A DNA stretch of 64,000 nt, taken from the NCBI GenBank assembly GCA_036936605.1, contig JAUPFV010000004.1, positions 180,004,807 through 180,068,806 of the forward strand, written 5' to 3'. The stretch comes from Limnanthes douglasii subsp. nivea (lineage: Eukaryota > Streptophyta > Magnoliopsida > Brassicales > Limnanthaceae). This document shows, in pieces, positions 11,338 to 23,123 of the stretch (positions within the stretch are counted from its first letter, which is position 1; every line of letters starts with the position of its first letter). The position numbers and the translations under genes are program-made. The notes under the pieces are model-generated. The model made no database searches, was not told the DNA's origin, and was given only the letters and a program-made list of their open reading frames with translations.

Positions 11338-11352
11338 ATAGGTAAACGCAGA

Positions 11353-12900
11353 AAAAAATACTTGTTAGCCGAACAAGACATCCCGAAAGGAAGCATAAAA
11401 AAGTGGTGAATCGATAAGGGTTAAAGAGCTTGACATTGCCATAGTAGTGGTTTTAGATGTAAAAAAATAGCAAGAACCATAAAAGATTTTAGTAGGTTGT
11501 GGCTTTGAAAATAAAAAGAACGACATCGTTCTTTAATGTTTCTAGAAAGAGAAATCCTAAAACGAATAAAAATACGATTTATACAAAAAATTGTATTAGT
11601 AAATACAAAAATAACATATCATATTTATTCATAAATTCTCCTACATGCGTTAATTTATAAGAGTATTAATAGATTATATTTATTTATTTTAATATTAAAA
11701 TATTTTTGAATTTCTGAATGTATATAATATTTTTGAAATCTTATTGTCTTAATCTTATTTTCTTTTTCACCGTAAAATTAATTATGCCATCTCTCGTTGT
11801 TTGACATTCCTATCTCTCATTGTTTGACATTCCTCATCTTATTCTCAGTCGTGAAACCTTATTCTCCGATTATTAAACCCTAATTTTCTTTAGGTTTTTT
11901 CTATAACCATTAAACCCTAGCCTTCTTCTCCAAAATCAAATTGTAGTATATATCTTTTGCTTATGGACTCACATTTTTCGATCTTCACATTTCAATTTTT
12001 GTTTAGTAAGTTTTATAAAACTTTAATGTCTATGTTTTTTGTTTTATTGTTGAACATATTCTATTTGCTTACTGTTACTCATGATTTGAATATTGTATTT
12101 AAAATTTCTTCCAGTGTTGCTGAATTTTTTATTTTTGAGACAAAACTTGAAGTTTCTTTGGTTAGCAACTAGAGTAACTTTTGATATTTTTTCAAATTCG
12201 CTTTTTTATGAAAATTATATGTAGATATTTACTTTTATTTTTTAATCTATGTTCATTTACTGATTCTTTTTGTTTTTTGTCTTCGTTTTTAAAGAGTTTC
12301 ATACTGTTTATTCTTGATTTTACAATTATTCATGTTACTTTATTGTTTAAATCGTATATTTTTGTAATGTTATTTTTAATATTATTTACATATTTACAAG
12401 AACTATACCAACTATTTTTGTAACTTTTAAGTTTGACGGTAACGTTGCCTTTAGTGACGTTACATTTCGTGCTTTGATAGCATTTCATATTTTGGATGGT
12501 ATGTTTGATGATTTCATACTAAGTTTTTAGATTAGTTCATATTTGAACATGTTAGTTAGCCTATTTTGTGCGTAAGTCATTCTGCTAGGTCAATATAGTT
12601 GTTTGTCTTGACTTTTTCTATTTTCACATAGTTTGAGTTAGTTATGTGTTAAAAGTATATGTAGAGAGCTAGTTTTATTGTTTAATCAATGTTATTTTAG
12701 TAAAAAAATTCAGTTTATATTTTAGCTCGTAGAAATTTTCATACTTCATTTCTGTATTGCTTATTGTCGAGTCTATGCTTATTCATGTTAATCTTCTATT
12801 TAATTAATATAAAAGAAGCTTATGTAATGTTTAGGTTATGTTATATTTAATTATGTTGCTTTATGGTTTAAGTCATATATACTTGTATTGTAGTTTGTTT
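11353..12900. other. AT-rich intergenic stretch, no supported gene
   Basis: Contains a 27-bp duplication (two copies of CTCTC(G/A)TTGTTTGACATTCC, ~11795-11835) and two AAACCCTA telo-box words near 11875 and 11918 that are common in plant promoters and introns. The plus-strand open frames at 11957-12172 and 12181-12423 are T-rich, of Phe/Leu/Ile composition, with no domain. Confidence 0.5.
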
Positions 12901-12934
12901 CTGACATTATTTGTGGTGTGAATTATTTATGATG

Positions 12935-13268
12935 GAAAAGTAGTTTGGGAAAGAGTTTTGAGAATTTAATGTTTAGTGTAAAATTTAGAGAGATAAGTAA
13001 GGTGTGTGCTCAGTAATTTTTTATCACACTCATAAATGAAAGTACTTGGGGTATTTATACTTGTTTAATGGGTTGTGGGCCTTCCGGGTCGGATCATGGG
13101 CTTTATTCAATTTAAAAAAACCCATAGGCCTAAGATAAGAAGTGACTAACAACTAGCTGAGTCACAGTCAACTTGTTTGTGCTGGTCGGTGGGGCATGGT
13201 ACTGGATATGTCTGAACTGCCCTCCGGATATATACAATAGATAGTGTCAACGAAATTCGACCTCATCA
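12935..13268 (-). repeat. Possible solo LTR
   Basis: On the minus strand it would begin TGATGAGGTCGAATTTC (13268) and contain TATAAATACC near 13060, GC-richer than its neighbours and without coding capacity, as expected for an LTR. The far boundary and target duplication were not found. Confidence 0.3.
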
Positions 13269-13510
13269 GTGTAGCCCATTTAGGTATTGCAAAGAACTTT
13301 GGAAAAGCTAATTCGAAAAATAAAACTCAGTTTTTATCCAGGGTGAAGCCCAATGTGTCCAATGTATCCAGTTTGAATCTAAATCGGATTCGATGAGATT
13401 AACTTGCAGTTATGAATTCCAAAAGTCAGTTTTTCTAACGTGGGATATAACCTAAATCGAATATATGTCTTCATGCAAGATCTATATAACCTAAATCAAA
13501 AAAAAAATAT

Positions 13511-13930
13511 AAGATGAGCATCAACTAGAAACAAACAAAATCAAACAAATCAACATTAACAAAAAAAGAGAATACAAACTCACAATAACAAAACAAAGAA
13601 AATAAATAATAAAATCTCACGAAGAGTAACAAGAAAAACAACAAACCCTCTCATAGTAAAAATTTTAATCTTGTTAATCTATTCATGTAACTATAAAAAC
13701 AGACATGAATCGAACAAAATCAAAGATGAATATCAACTAGAAACAAACTAAATCAAGAAAATTCAACATCAATAGTAAAACAACAAAAATGTACAGAAAA
13801 ATCAGATTAACAAAACAAACAAAATAAATAACAACTTCTCACGAACAACAACCATAAAGGCAACAAACTTTCTCATTGTACAGTTCTAGTCATTAATCTA
13901 TTAACCTAACTATAAAACAAGCTTACAAAT
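13511..13930. repeat. Tandem duplication of a ~215-bp A-rich unit
   Basis: Two diverged copies. AAGATGAGCATCAACTAGAA at 13511 matches AAGATGAATATCAACTAGAA at 13723, and AACTATAAAAACAG at 13690 matches AACTATAAAACAAG at 13909. A smaller repeat follows: CATGTTATTCACGTAACCAAACT (~13974) and CATATTATTCACTTAACCAAACT (~14046). Confidence 0.75.
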
Positions 13931-14740
13931 AAAACAAGTCAAATGTGGAAGACCTTAAGGTTGCACCTTTGATCATGTTATTCACGTAACCAAACTCAAT
14001 AGTAACTATGTATATACTTTTAAACAAGTTTAATCATGTATTTAATCATATTATTCACTTAACCAAACTTAAAAACAGTTATATATAAATATACATAAAG
14101 TAATCCTAACCGGTGCCGAGGAAATATTAGATTACTTCTTTTTCTGACCCATGAATAATTTTGCACATGTTTTCTAATTAATGTAATCAATGATTTAATT
14201 TTAGACAAAACTAGCCTTTGTATTTATACCATCTTTTTATTATTATTATTGGTAGATATTTCTAAATATTTAAAAATAGTATAATGATAAATTATTATTT
14301 AATGTTTTTAATAAAAAATAAAATATATTGATGCGAAATATAGGCCACAAGGCTTGAGTTACGTTACACCGGTTCATAAAGGACCAGTGTTTACACTTTG
14401 AAAGATTACGCCATTAAATAATTTATACTTTAATCAAAGGCAAATACCTAAGATAATTGAAGAATTGCTTCATATTTTAGTTGAATAATCTTGATTGAGT
14501 TGTTTGTATGTTTTTATGATCTTGACTCTTTCAATCTGGCTTCCATAATTTGAAGCTTCCATTCATCCTTTTTACTTGTATGGATTTAAAAGATTTCCAC
14601 TTTGTCTAAAATTGATATGTTGTCAGTTTGGTTATCTATACCTACATCAAAATAGTAAAAAATTTGTAGGTCGGATGAATTACATGCTTACGAATGTTAG
14701 TAATGTTGTATAAATTATAATTTAACATAATATTAATTGA

Positions 14741-15850
14741 TCATCCAACATTAACTAGATTGCATGTTATCAAGTATAAGATATTAGTACCTAAACTTTC
14801 TAATAGGATTATTGTACTCAATTGAAGGGGAGAGTTACTCGAAGGTAATTTAAGATTTGACCTACATTTTAAGGACCATTTCACAACCCAATCAGTTGCA
14901 AAATTATGTTCAGTGTAAATAGATTTTAAGGTCATAATAGGTTTCCAAAGTTTTTTGCAATAATTGATTAAGGGTAAAACGTACCAAAGACATAATCCAT
15001 TAGGCAAACAAGTAACTAATACCAAGGAATCTATTTCAATATCAACCATTTTGTAATCAAGGTATCTACAAAGAATCGTGCCATCTAAAAGAGTTCTCTA
15101 TTCGGAAATAATGGGGCTCGGCTTTCTATATAGTCTGTCTATTGGTGAAACTAAAGACCCATTGGAGTCCCTGATAACAATGCTTCCACTAGACTCGCCA
15201 GAGATAGTACAAGCCTCATCAAAATTCATTTTAGTCTGTTGTTATGAGAAGGAATCCATTTAAGCAACTGAATGTTCATTTTGTTTTTTTATGATTGAAA
15301 CAACTAAGGTGTAAACCTTATTGTGATCACCAGTCCAAATTTATTTTTAAAAAGGTTTGCACAATCAAGTTTAAAAATCATATTTGTAACTTTATCCTTA
15401 ATTGAGTTTGAAATTATGTTGATATTATTTGATTTAACTTTGTTTCTCATGTTCCAGATACACCAACAAATTATTGTAGAGATTATTATTCTAATATGGG
15501 TTAATTTATTGGTTGATAGAAACCAATAGTCAATCAAGTGATGAATTGTCATATGGTTACTAATTAATATTCTAAAAAGGCACGTGAAGTATTTCCATAC
15601 TTCCTATGAGGTTTAAAAATGGACAAAATGGTGATTTATAGACTCAATATTTTTGAAAAATTGACATTTTGACACAATAGTGAAGTTCATTTTGAAGAAC
15701 GGTATCCACAAATATTTTTCCATCATAATCCTCCAAGTAGTAAAAGAACACTTATTGGGGATAATTGAGTTCCAAAGTTTCATATATATATATATATACA
15801 CACATACTTGATTGAGGGTATTTAGTTTTGATTCTTTCAATGGTATCTTT
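14741..15850 (-). pseudogene. LINE-A zinc-binding RT-associated domain and RNase H (broken)
   Basis: 15613-15850 contains the WNSIIPNKCSFTTWRIM block of the zinc-binding RT-associated region. RNase H begins near 15220 with NFDEACTISGESSGSIVIRDSNGSL in broken form and reaches IEIDSLVLVT and IYTEHNFATDWVVKWSL at 14741-15049, which match the RNase H family found at the end of many plant LINEs. Confidence 0.75.
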
Positions 15851-16449
15851 CAAATGAAAATAGCTCGTATTATTTGCATTCCACTTAATTATATCAAGTT
15901 AATCTTCATGGAGGTTGAATTTGATGATTTCCATTTATATATGAGGTTGTGACATTGACTCTGAGTTTATCAAGATTCCAAGAATTATTAGCCCAAAATT
16001 GATTAATTTTGTCAGTATTATACCAAAGGGTATTATGGTTATACAGAAGTCTTATGAGAGGATTAGGTGAACACCATCTCTCGATCCAAAATTCTATGTT
16101 ACTAATCCTAACTTTCTTAGAATATAAAAGATTCAGCAATCTTATGTTTATTATCGTTTCTATATTTTAGAGTCTTTAGGTTTTAAGCTGATTTGAAGAT
16201 GATGTTTGTTGTAGCAATAAATTGAATATATCATTCTGACCCATAATGATTGATTACTTCTCAATGAAAGCCAAAGCTTACATGAGAATGTATTTTGGAT
16301 GTCATTGATTTTCCTTATATTTAAACCATTTTCATCAAAGTTTTCACAAATTTCAGACCAATTAGACCAGATAATCATATTTTTGTTTTCTTTTACACCC
16401 CGCATGAACTTATTGAACATTCTATTTATCTTATCTATTAAGGCAGATT

Positions 16450-17660
16450 ATAACTTTGAATATAGTATGATGGAATTTCCATAAGAACACAGTGGATCAG
16501 AACCAATCTGCTACCAAAAGAAAGGTTTTTGACATCCCATTATAATATTTCTTTCTTATTTTAGTGACTAAATCATCAAAGTAATAAATCTTGTTACTTT
16601 GATGAATAGTAATGCCTAAGTATTTAGTTGATAGATAGGAATGTCTAAAGCAGTTAAACTATTTATAACATTGAGGTTATAAAAGATTATTTATTTATAT
16701 TATTATTTGGCCAGAGACTCTTTCATAGTGGTGAATGAAATCCCAATTTTTTTGACATTATTGATAGCCGTTCATGAAGATGATGATATCATCTGCAGAA
16801 GTAAGACTATTAATTTGGATTATGCATCTTGAATTGTAATTCACCGAGCTATTATTTTTTAATTAACTTAGAGAATCCCTTGATGAAGTATTCTTCCGCG
16901 ATAATGAAGAGGCTGAGTGACAAATGATCACCCTGCCTAACTCCATTAGATGATTTGAAATAACCATATTAGGAACCATTGATTATGACAAAATAATGAA
17001 CATTCTCAAGGTTTTTTTTGATTAAATTGATAAAGTGGTTGTTAAAACCAAATTTAATCATAATCTTAAGAATAAAGTTTATTGAAATCCTGTCAAATAT
17101 TTTATCCATGTCAAGCTTAAAGATGATATTTCCACCTCTACTTTTTTTGGCTAAGTCATGAGCAAGCTCATAAGTAATTAAAATATTTACATATATGTTC
17201 CTATTCATGACAAACCTCCTTGATTTTCTGAAATGATTTGTATAGAAGATAGTGGCTAATCTATTATTGATTAACTTTGAAATTATTCTGTTAAAATAAT
17301 TGCACAAGCTAATAGGCCCGAAGTCACTCCAAGTCTTGCGAGATTCCTTTTGGGGATATTGCACAAAGATGTAGCATAAATCCCCAAGGGAGCATTATTT
17401 TCATAAAGTAATCTCTTATAGCATCACACATATAGTTTTTTAAATAGTAGCCAATAGTTGATATAGAATTTAACATTGAAACCATCCACCCCTACCACAT
17501 TCTTGGGGTTGAGGGAACAAATGGTTTTAAACATTTCATCATCTAAAGAAATACCAATGATGTATTTATTATCATGATCATTTATAATGTTAGGGATGTG
17601 ATTTTGAAGGTTACTTTCAGTGTTGATTGAAGTTGGAGAGTTAAAGATGTTATACAAATT
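16450..17660 (-). pseudogene. LINE-A reverse transcriptase (broken)
   Basis: Recognisable blocks: SLNPKNVVGVDGFNVKFY (17424-17657), SDFGPISLCNYFNRIISKLINNRL and FKLDMDKIFDRISINFILKIM (16969-17364), which follow the LINE RT pattern RPISL...K..D..KAFD. The catalytic box near 16790 reads SADD instead of the usual FADD/YADD. Multiple stops. Confidence 0.8.
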
Positions 17661-18049
17661 ATCAACAACAGAGATACATACAGTATCTTGATTCTCAATC
17701 CAAGAATTATGCTGAAAAATCCTATGGATTCTGTTTTTAGCTCTCCTCTTGTTTATATAATTATGGAAACAAGAGGTATTAATATCTCTATTTTTGTCTC
17801 AATAAGTGTTACTTTTATGTTCCCATAAAGTTTCCTCATTGGCTAGAAGATTCAAGTGTTTTGTTTTAGCCTTTGAGAGTTTAATTTTATCATCCAGATT
17901 TTTGGAAATTTCAAAACATGTTTTAAAGTATTTTCCCTCTTCTGCAGCATTACCTATGTTGTTAATAATATTACTAAGAGATTCTTTGTTCAACGGTTTT
18001 AGTCTTTACTTAAGTCTCTTTAATTTAACCTAGAGCACCTGTAAGGGTG

Positions 18050-18680
18050 TGCCTGACATATTAACATTCTAGTTGGCTTCTACATTCTTAAATAAATCAG
18101 AGTGTATAAGCCACATCTTCTAATACTTATAATTTGGTTTAGGATTTGTTCAATTACATGATATGTTAATGCATAATGGTGAATGTTCCGAGCCAGTTCA
18201 GGCCAGATGTTTCACCATTGCGATGTCAAAAAATTTACACCATGAATCATTGTATAATGTTATGTCTAATATTTTCTAAACTTTTTTATTTGTCCATGTG
18301 AATCTGGATCCTGAGAAGCCAACATCTTCAAGCCGACATTCCAGGATGCATTAAAATCTTCAATACTATTAGAATAGAGAGAAGAACATCCTAGATGTCC
18401 ATCAACAAATGTTAATGTATTGAAATCACCAATAACTAACTATTTCTGATTAGTGTTAGAGATTTCTTTTAAGGTTTTCCAAAGTTCAAACCTAAGAAAA
18501 CTACTGCATTTGTTTAAAAGTGTGTGATTAACAGAGAGGTGAAGAATTGGATAATGGTCAATTATTATGTTGATCTGGAAATTATCTTTCCAAATCACTC
18601 AAATTTTATTATTTTTGTTAATACAATAAGATTGGAACCCTAAGCTTTTGGTGATATTCTCAATTCCCTCATCACTGATC
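18050..18680 (-). pseudogene. LINE-A endonuclease (broken)
   Basis: Degraded APE-type domain. The piece next to Tat-1 reads ELMISDEGIENITKSLGF and corresponds to EPMINSNQIESLSTKLSL in LINE-B. Further blocks on the way to 18050 match the LINE-B endonuclease only weakly. Confidence 0.65.
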
Positions 18681-18688
18681 ATTAGCTC

Positions 18689-19006
18689 TGATGAGTTGAA
18701 TACTTGGATTGTCTAAGTAAATTGAGAGAAATCAAAATGTAGAGAGAAAAATGGGTTTTAGAGAGAGAAAGCCAGATTGCAAAAGTGATATATCTCAAAA
18801 AGTCAACACTTTTATTAGATCAGCCTTGAACTTTATATAAAGGCGCAAAGACTTAGCTCTTAACTGAAACAGTTACATAAAAGGGATAATTACACGCTAG
18901 TCCTTGATTAAAATACAAAGTTCTAATTCCCTATTCTAATCTTACAATATGTCATAAGAAGTTTTAACATTTACCTTTCAGTCCTCAAAGTTCCATTTCC
19001 TTATCA
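18689..19006 (-). repeat. Tat-1 3' LTR
   Basis: 318 bp. Contains TTTATATAAAG (TATA-like, symmetric) near 18833. The purine tract CTAAGGGGGCTAC lies just inside at 19019-19007 on the minus strand and is the likely polypurine tract. Confidence 0.88.
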
Positions 19007-19381
19007 GTAGCCCCCTTAGTTATCATGTAAGTAAATGAATGAGAACTAACTAGCCTCAAACATATTCAGAGGAAAATAAAATCCCCTTATCCATAATCTA
19101 AAGTGCTTCGAATATGTGGTTATACCATAATTTATGTCAAATGCGTCGAATTATTTTAACAAAAAATCCATTCCTTATTCATGATTCGAAGCAGAGGCCA
19201 AATATAGGGCGAAAATCTAGATATCAAGTCTGTCTCTTAGCAAATAATGAGACTCTATGCAGTAGGTCTGCCACTAGACCCATAACGTGACATGCATTAG
19301 ATCCTTATTTATGTAACCGCTTCAAATTCTATCCAATCACTGTCCATCTCTTCCACTTCTCTTCCACTTCTTTTCTCTTCT

Positions 19382-19389
19382 TATAAATA
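19382..19389 (+). promoter_or_regulatory. TATA box of the Tat-1 antisense gene
   Basis: TATAAATA on the plus strand just inside the 3' LTR and about 160 bp upstream of the first plausible ATG (19543). Tat-2 has TATAAATA in the equivalent place. Confidence 0.5.
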
Positions 19390-19542
19390 TCGCTGCGACC
19401 CATTGTTTGTTTCACAGAAAAAATTCCTTGAGAGAGAAACTACATAAGCTCAAGATTCATTTGTTACCTTCAACGACTTCTTCAATTTGTTGGTTATCTT
19501 CACCGGAAAACTCAAACTTTCCATTCAATCTTTAACTAGTTT

Positions 19543-22500
19543 ATGAGAAAGCATCCAAAGACTAGATGATCTAAAACCATAATTCCCAATAAACCCAAAT
19601 CTTCAAAATTAGATAACAACATCTTCGGAGCTTACAACTACTTCTGTATTAGTGAAAGGGTAGATGAATATAGAGAAGCTGGACTAATAAGCAAAGCTTC
19701 TCGTGGTCTATCTACAAAGATAATATATTACAGTAACTTCGATCCTTCCAAAACTCCTATTTTTTCACCTTCTCCTCTTACAGAAGAAAGCCAATTATAA
19801 AAAACTTGAACACCAAAGACACCTCGAATCTCATATTCCTTTACTGGATCATCATCTTGAATCAGTTGTGAAGTGAGAAAATCTTCCTCAAAGAAATCCG
19901 AAGAGACTCTTTCCTCAACCAATCCTCCAAAAACTCACCCTCCTTGAACACCAAAAAAAGACCTTCATAGAAATGGGCGATGATGCTGATGTCACTTCGA
20001 AACCATCAACCAATCCTCATCCACTAACGGAGATTGTTGAGACAACAACATCGTCTCAACAAAATCCCTCAAGTGATCCTCCTCAACTGATGGACGAGGC
20101 ATCTGAAGGAGAATTCGATTCCGGAGCTACACAGTCAAATAGAAAAGCTGAAACTGAGGAATAAGCTTCGAAGAAGTCAGAAAATGCTTCAAATAGATAG
20201 GCTCGTAAAACGAGAAAAAAGAAAGTTCATGTCATAATATCTGACGAGCTGCATAAGTCAGTAGGTGAGAACGTAAGGCCTCTCGAAGCGCATTGCATAT
20301 TAGCTTTGATTTTTTTTTGCATATACATATTATAAGGAGAGCCAAACATCTGACATAAAGAAGCAATGAGGAATGTGAGACAATATTACACTTCGTCTTC
20401 CCAAAGAAGGGGAAACACATCTAGATTGCAGAAAATATTAATTAGTGGTCTACCCAAAGATCATCAACTGGGGTCTTCGATTTCTATTGCACCCCATGAT
20501 AGTTGAGTACTTCAAACTTCTGGATCTATGCCCGACTCAAGTGATACCAAATCAATGATTCACTTTGCTTTCTGTGATTATGGCCTTTCGACTGTCCAAA
20601 ATTCCACTTTGCATCGAGGACTTCATTTCTTTGACAAAACTGTCGAAGGGACAGGTGCTTCCACATATTATCTTACCTTGGATGATGACTTAAGATAATC
20701 GATGACCTACTGAAAATAGAAAAAAATTCGAAACAAAAAATTTCTTCATCTCAGGGGTTGGGAGAATGGCAAAGAAATATCTGAAGCTAACCCATCTAGA
20801 TTGAATCTCATTTGGAGGAGTAATCGTAAGTCCTTTAATTTCATTTCTTTGAATTATATTTTCAACTAATGCTATCCTTATTTTTTATCAAATTGTATGT
20901 TTTGAACAGAAATTCCTAGGTGTTATGCACTTCGTCGAGAGAAAGCAAAAGAGAACTTTATCAAGCTCGCTGTCTGGGCTGAAAAAAATGGAATAATGCT
21001 TTCCACACAGCTGTTGAACCTATCAACTTTCTCAAAAACCACTTGTTTCCCATCAAGTTTAGAGCTCTCCCTCCTGAGAATTTGATGGAGCAACCCGATC
21101 CTTTACAGATTGTCAGAAGGTTTGTCCATCCTGACTGTAAAGTATTTTTACCAATTTGCAACAGATCGGATAACCATCTTCCCTAGAAGAAGAAAGAAAA
21201 AAAGAATAAAAAGACAACTAGTACATCTGGTGCTAGCTCTTCAGTAGGTCTGAAGCCAAGAGGTTCAAAGAGGGAAATAAAAAGAAAACAACCCTTCCAC
21301 CATCAAAGAAGGAGTAGAATACGAACCTTCTTCGAAAAAGAAGAAAATAATTGTTCCTTCAAAAAAGAAAGGCACCACTAAAACGACTCCCCAAAAGAAA
21401 GAGAAAAAGAAAGATGTAGAGATTGTCCAAAAGGTGTTGTCCGATGGCGACGAAGTTGTAGTCATAAAGAATCAACAAAGTCAACCAGAAGAAAATAAGG
21501 CAAGCGTGGAAGGCGTTGTCAATCAATAGAAAGAAACTGTGGCTTTAGATGATGATCGAGGCGATGACCACTTTGATCCTGATAGCTTTATCAACTTTGA
21601 TGAATTTCAAGAGCTTGTTGGAGATGAAGATCCCATCGTTCAAGAAATTCAAGATCACATGCATAATCTTGGTAGGAGACCTGCACCTGCTACCTTTGAA
21701 GCCATATCTCCTGAGGTTACCATTCCTACAACCTCCCTAGCGCTCATACCTCGACCTAGCCCAGTGGTCTTTTCTTCTGCAGAACCATTCGAAGACGTTT
21801 TTGCCACTTTTCAACCTTTTACTGATCTCGATGCTGCATCATAAAAATGACTCAAGAAATCGAATCCTCTAGAAATCAGTTAAAACACGTGGCTAAAGAG
21901 ATGGTTCACTATAAAAATGCCGATGCAGCTCAGAAAAGCATGCGGGACGTCATTGGCAACCTTGTAAAAGATCAATTTCATGAATTTCAAATGGCCAAAT
22001 CTGAATTCCTCAAAGGACTTATAAATGTCAAGAAGTACCTCAGAGGAATGCATCGAAAAGAAAAAGAATATCTCAATACTTCTCATTAGAATGAAATATA
22101 TCAACTTAAGACTAAGCATTATGAAGAGTTAGCTGCAGAAAAGAAAAAAAACCGATGATCTTCAAGTTTCTTTTAGCAAGAGTAAGGCAGATAAGAAAAC
22201 GTTAACACACGACATGACTGTTTTTAAGGTCAAATTCGATGAGGAGAAACTACTTGTTGTCACCACTGCTGAAGATGAATGTGCGAAACACATGCTAGCA
22301 GCTATTAAAAATGACAAAGAGCATAATACCGTCACCCTCCTTAGTGAGATCTATGCCACATATCCTAAAATCAATCTTTCAAGATTTTGGAATAAAATTC
22401 CCATCGAACGGTGTCCTAGCGAGGCTTTTGATCTTGTTCCTAACTCTTCATCCAAAGAGGAAGATTCAAGATAAGATTCCGAAGAAAGCTCCGAAGACGA

Positions 22501-22558
22501 GTACTCTACCATCTCTTTTTGTGCCTGTTATGCAACCGCTGTAATATTTTGTTTTTAA
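19543..22558 (+). pseudogene. Tat-1 antisense gene (two exons, broken)
   Basis: Plus-strand gene antisense to gag-pol. Exon 1 runs to 20825 and exon 2 from 20910; the 84-nt intron has GTAAGT and TTGAACAG ends. Exon 1 ends with a domain resembling the Pfam 'putative gypsy type transposon' family: NWGLRF...HPMIVEYFKLLDLCPTQ...PN, IMAFRLSKIPLCIEDF, then in another frame GWENGKEISEANPSRLN and WRSN at the donor. The Tat-2 protein has the same blocks and WRSD at its donor. Exon 2 has a KAVWAEKN-like block in degraded form, a lysine-rich stretch (about 21190-21420), an acidic segment (21539-21844), a coiled coil (21847-22474) and an acidic end. Several stops and at least one frameshift are present. 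The start is uncertain (19543 or 19973). Confidence 0.8.
20826..20909 (+). other. Intron of the Tat-1 antisense gene
   Basis: 84 nt, T-rich, GTAAGT donor and ACAG acceptor, phase 1. Position and phase equal those of the 86-nt intron in Tat-2 (41680-41595). Confidence 0.75.
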
Positions 22559-22741
22559 TATATGCCTTTTCACTTGGCATTTAAGAAATTATTCTATTCT
22601 CGTTGAATTAAATTGAATGACAAAAGGTTTTGTTTATACTTTATTTTCTTAAAGTCATGTTTTCATCTGACTATTATTTATATTAGTTATTCGAAGTGAA
22701 AATATAACATGATATTTTAAATAACATTGTAATGCGTAGCA

Positions 22742-22890
22742 CTTCGAATATTATAGTGCGTTTAAAGAATATAGAACTTCAAATATCATATTGTGTTTAG
22801 AGAACTAGCACTTCAAATATTATAGTGCGTTTCGAGAATGTAGAACTTCGAATATTATAATGCGTTTAGAGAACGTAGCACTTCGCATAT
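22742..22890. repeat. 35-bp tandem repeat between the convergent Tat-1 genes
   Basis: Four units starting with CTTC(G/A)AATAT at 22742, 22777, 22811 and 22846 and a fifth partial unit at 22881, period 34-35 bp. They lie between the end of the antisense gene and the integrase end. Confidence 0.85.
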
Positions 22891-23123
22891 GGTTACTTCT
22901 TCGAAAAGTGTACTCAACACTTTGGAATATTCTACTCTTGGCCAACCTCAAAGATGATCAGTCTTTGACTAGTTACCAAAATAGTTTAAACAAGTATTTG
23001 TAAACAACCATAGGCCAAAATTCATTTTATTGATCGATTTGAATATGCACATAACACCTTGTTAAAACTTCCATGGGCCAACAATGTAGGAAATACTGTG
23101 CTAATTAGTCAAAGAAAACAATT

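Larger units (their letters stand above)
6680..11352 (-). mobile_element. Gypsy-3: Ty3/gypsy retrotransposon with one LTR, coding region broken
   Basis: Minus-strand order gag, protease, RT, RNase H, integrase identifies Ty3/gypsy. A primer-binding site TGGTATCAGA (initiator-Met tRNA type) is at 11337-11328, only a short tail of U5 (11352-11342) precedes it, and one full LTR-like segment follows integrase (6976-6681). Frames change in gag and between RNase H and integrase, and stops interrupt the pol region, so the copy is inactive. No chromodomain is evident after the integrase C-terminus. The lineage is not resolved. Confidence 0.85.
14741..18688 (-). mobile_element. LINE-A, 3' part (interrupted by Tat-1)
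   Basis: Reading on the minus strand from 18688: endonuclease, RT, zinc-binding RT-associated domain and C-terminal RNase H, the order of plant L1-type LINEs. All are broken by stops and frame changes. The endonuclease N-terminus lies on the other side of Tat-1 at 29246-29340. The 3' end is approximate; no clear poly(A) tail remains. It is more diverged from LINE-B and LINE-C than LINE-D is from LINE-B. Confidence 0.85.

Noticed and set aside
11957..12423. Two adjacent plus-strand frames resembling membrane proteins
   Set aside because: Phe/Leu/Ile content follows from T-rich DNA; no start context, homologue or codon signal recognised.
18681..18685. ATTAG as a genuine 5-bp target duplication of Tat-1
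   Set aside because: It is separated from the LTR by three bases, and the LINE alignment shows missing sequence; kept only as a possibility.
22742..22890. Regularly spaced repeats as a CRISPR array
   Set aside because: Units are contiguous with no unique spacers, in plant retrotransposon DNA.
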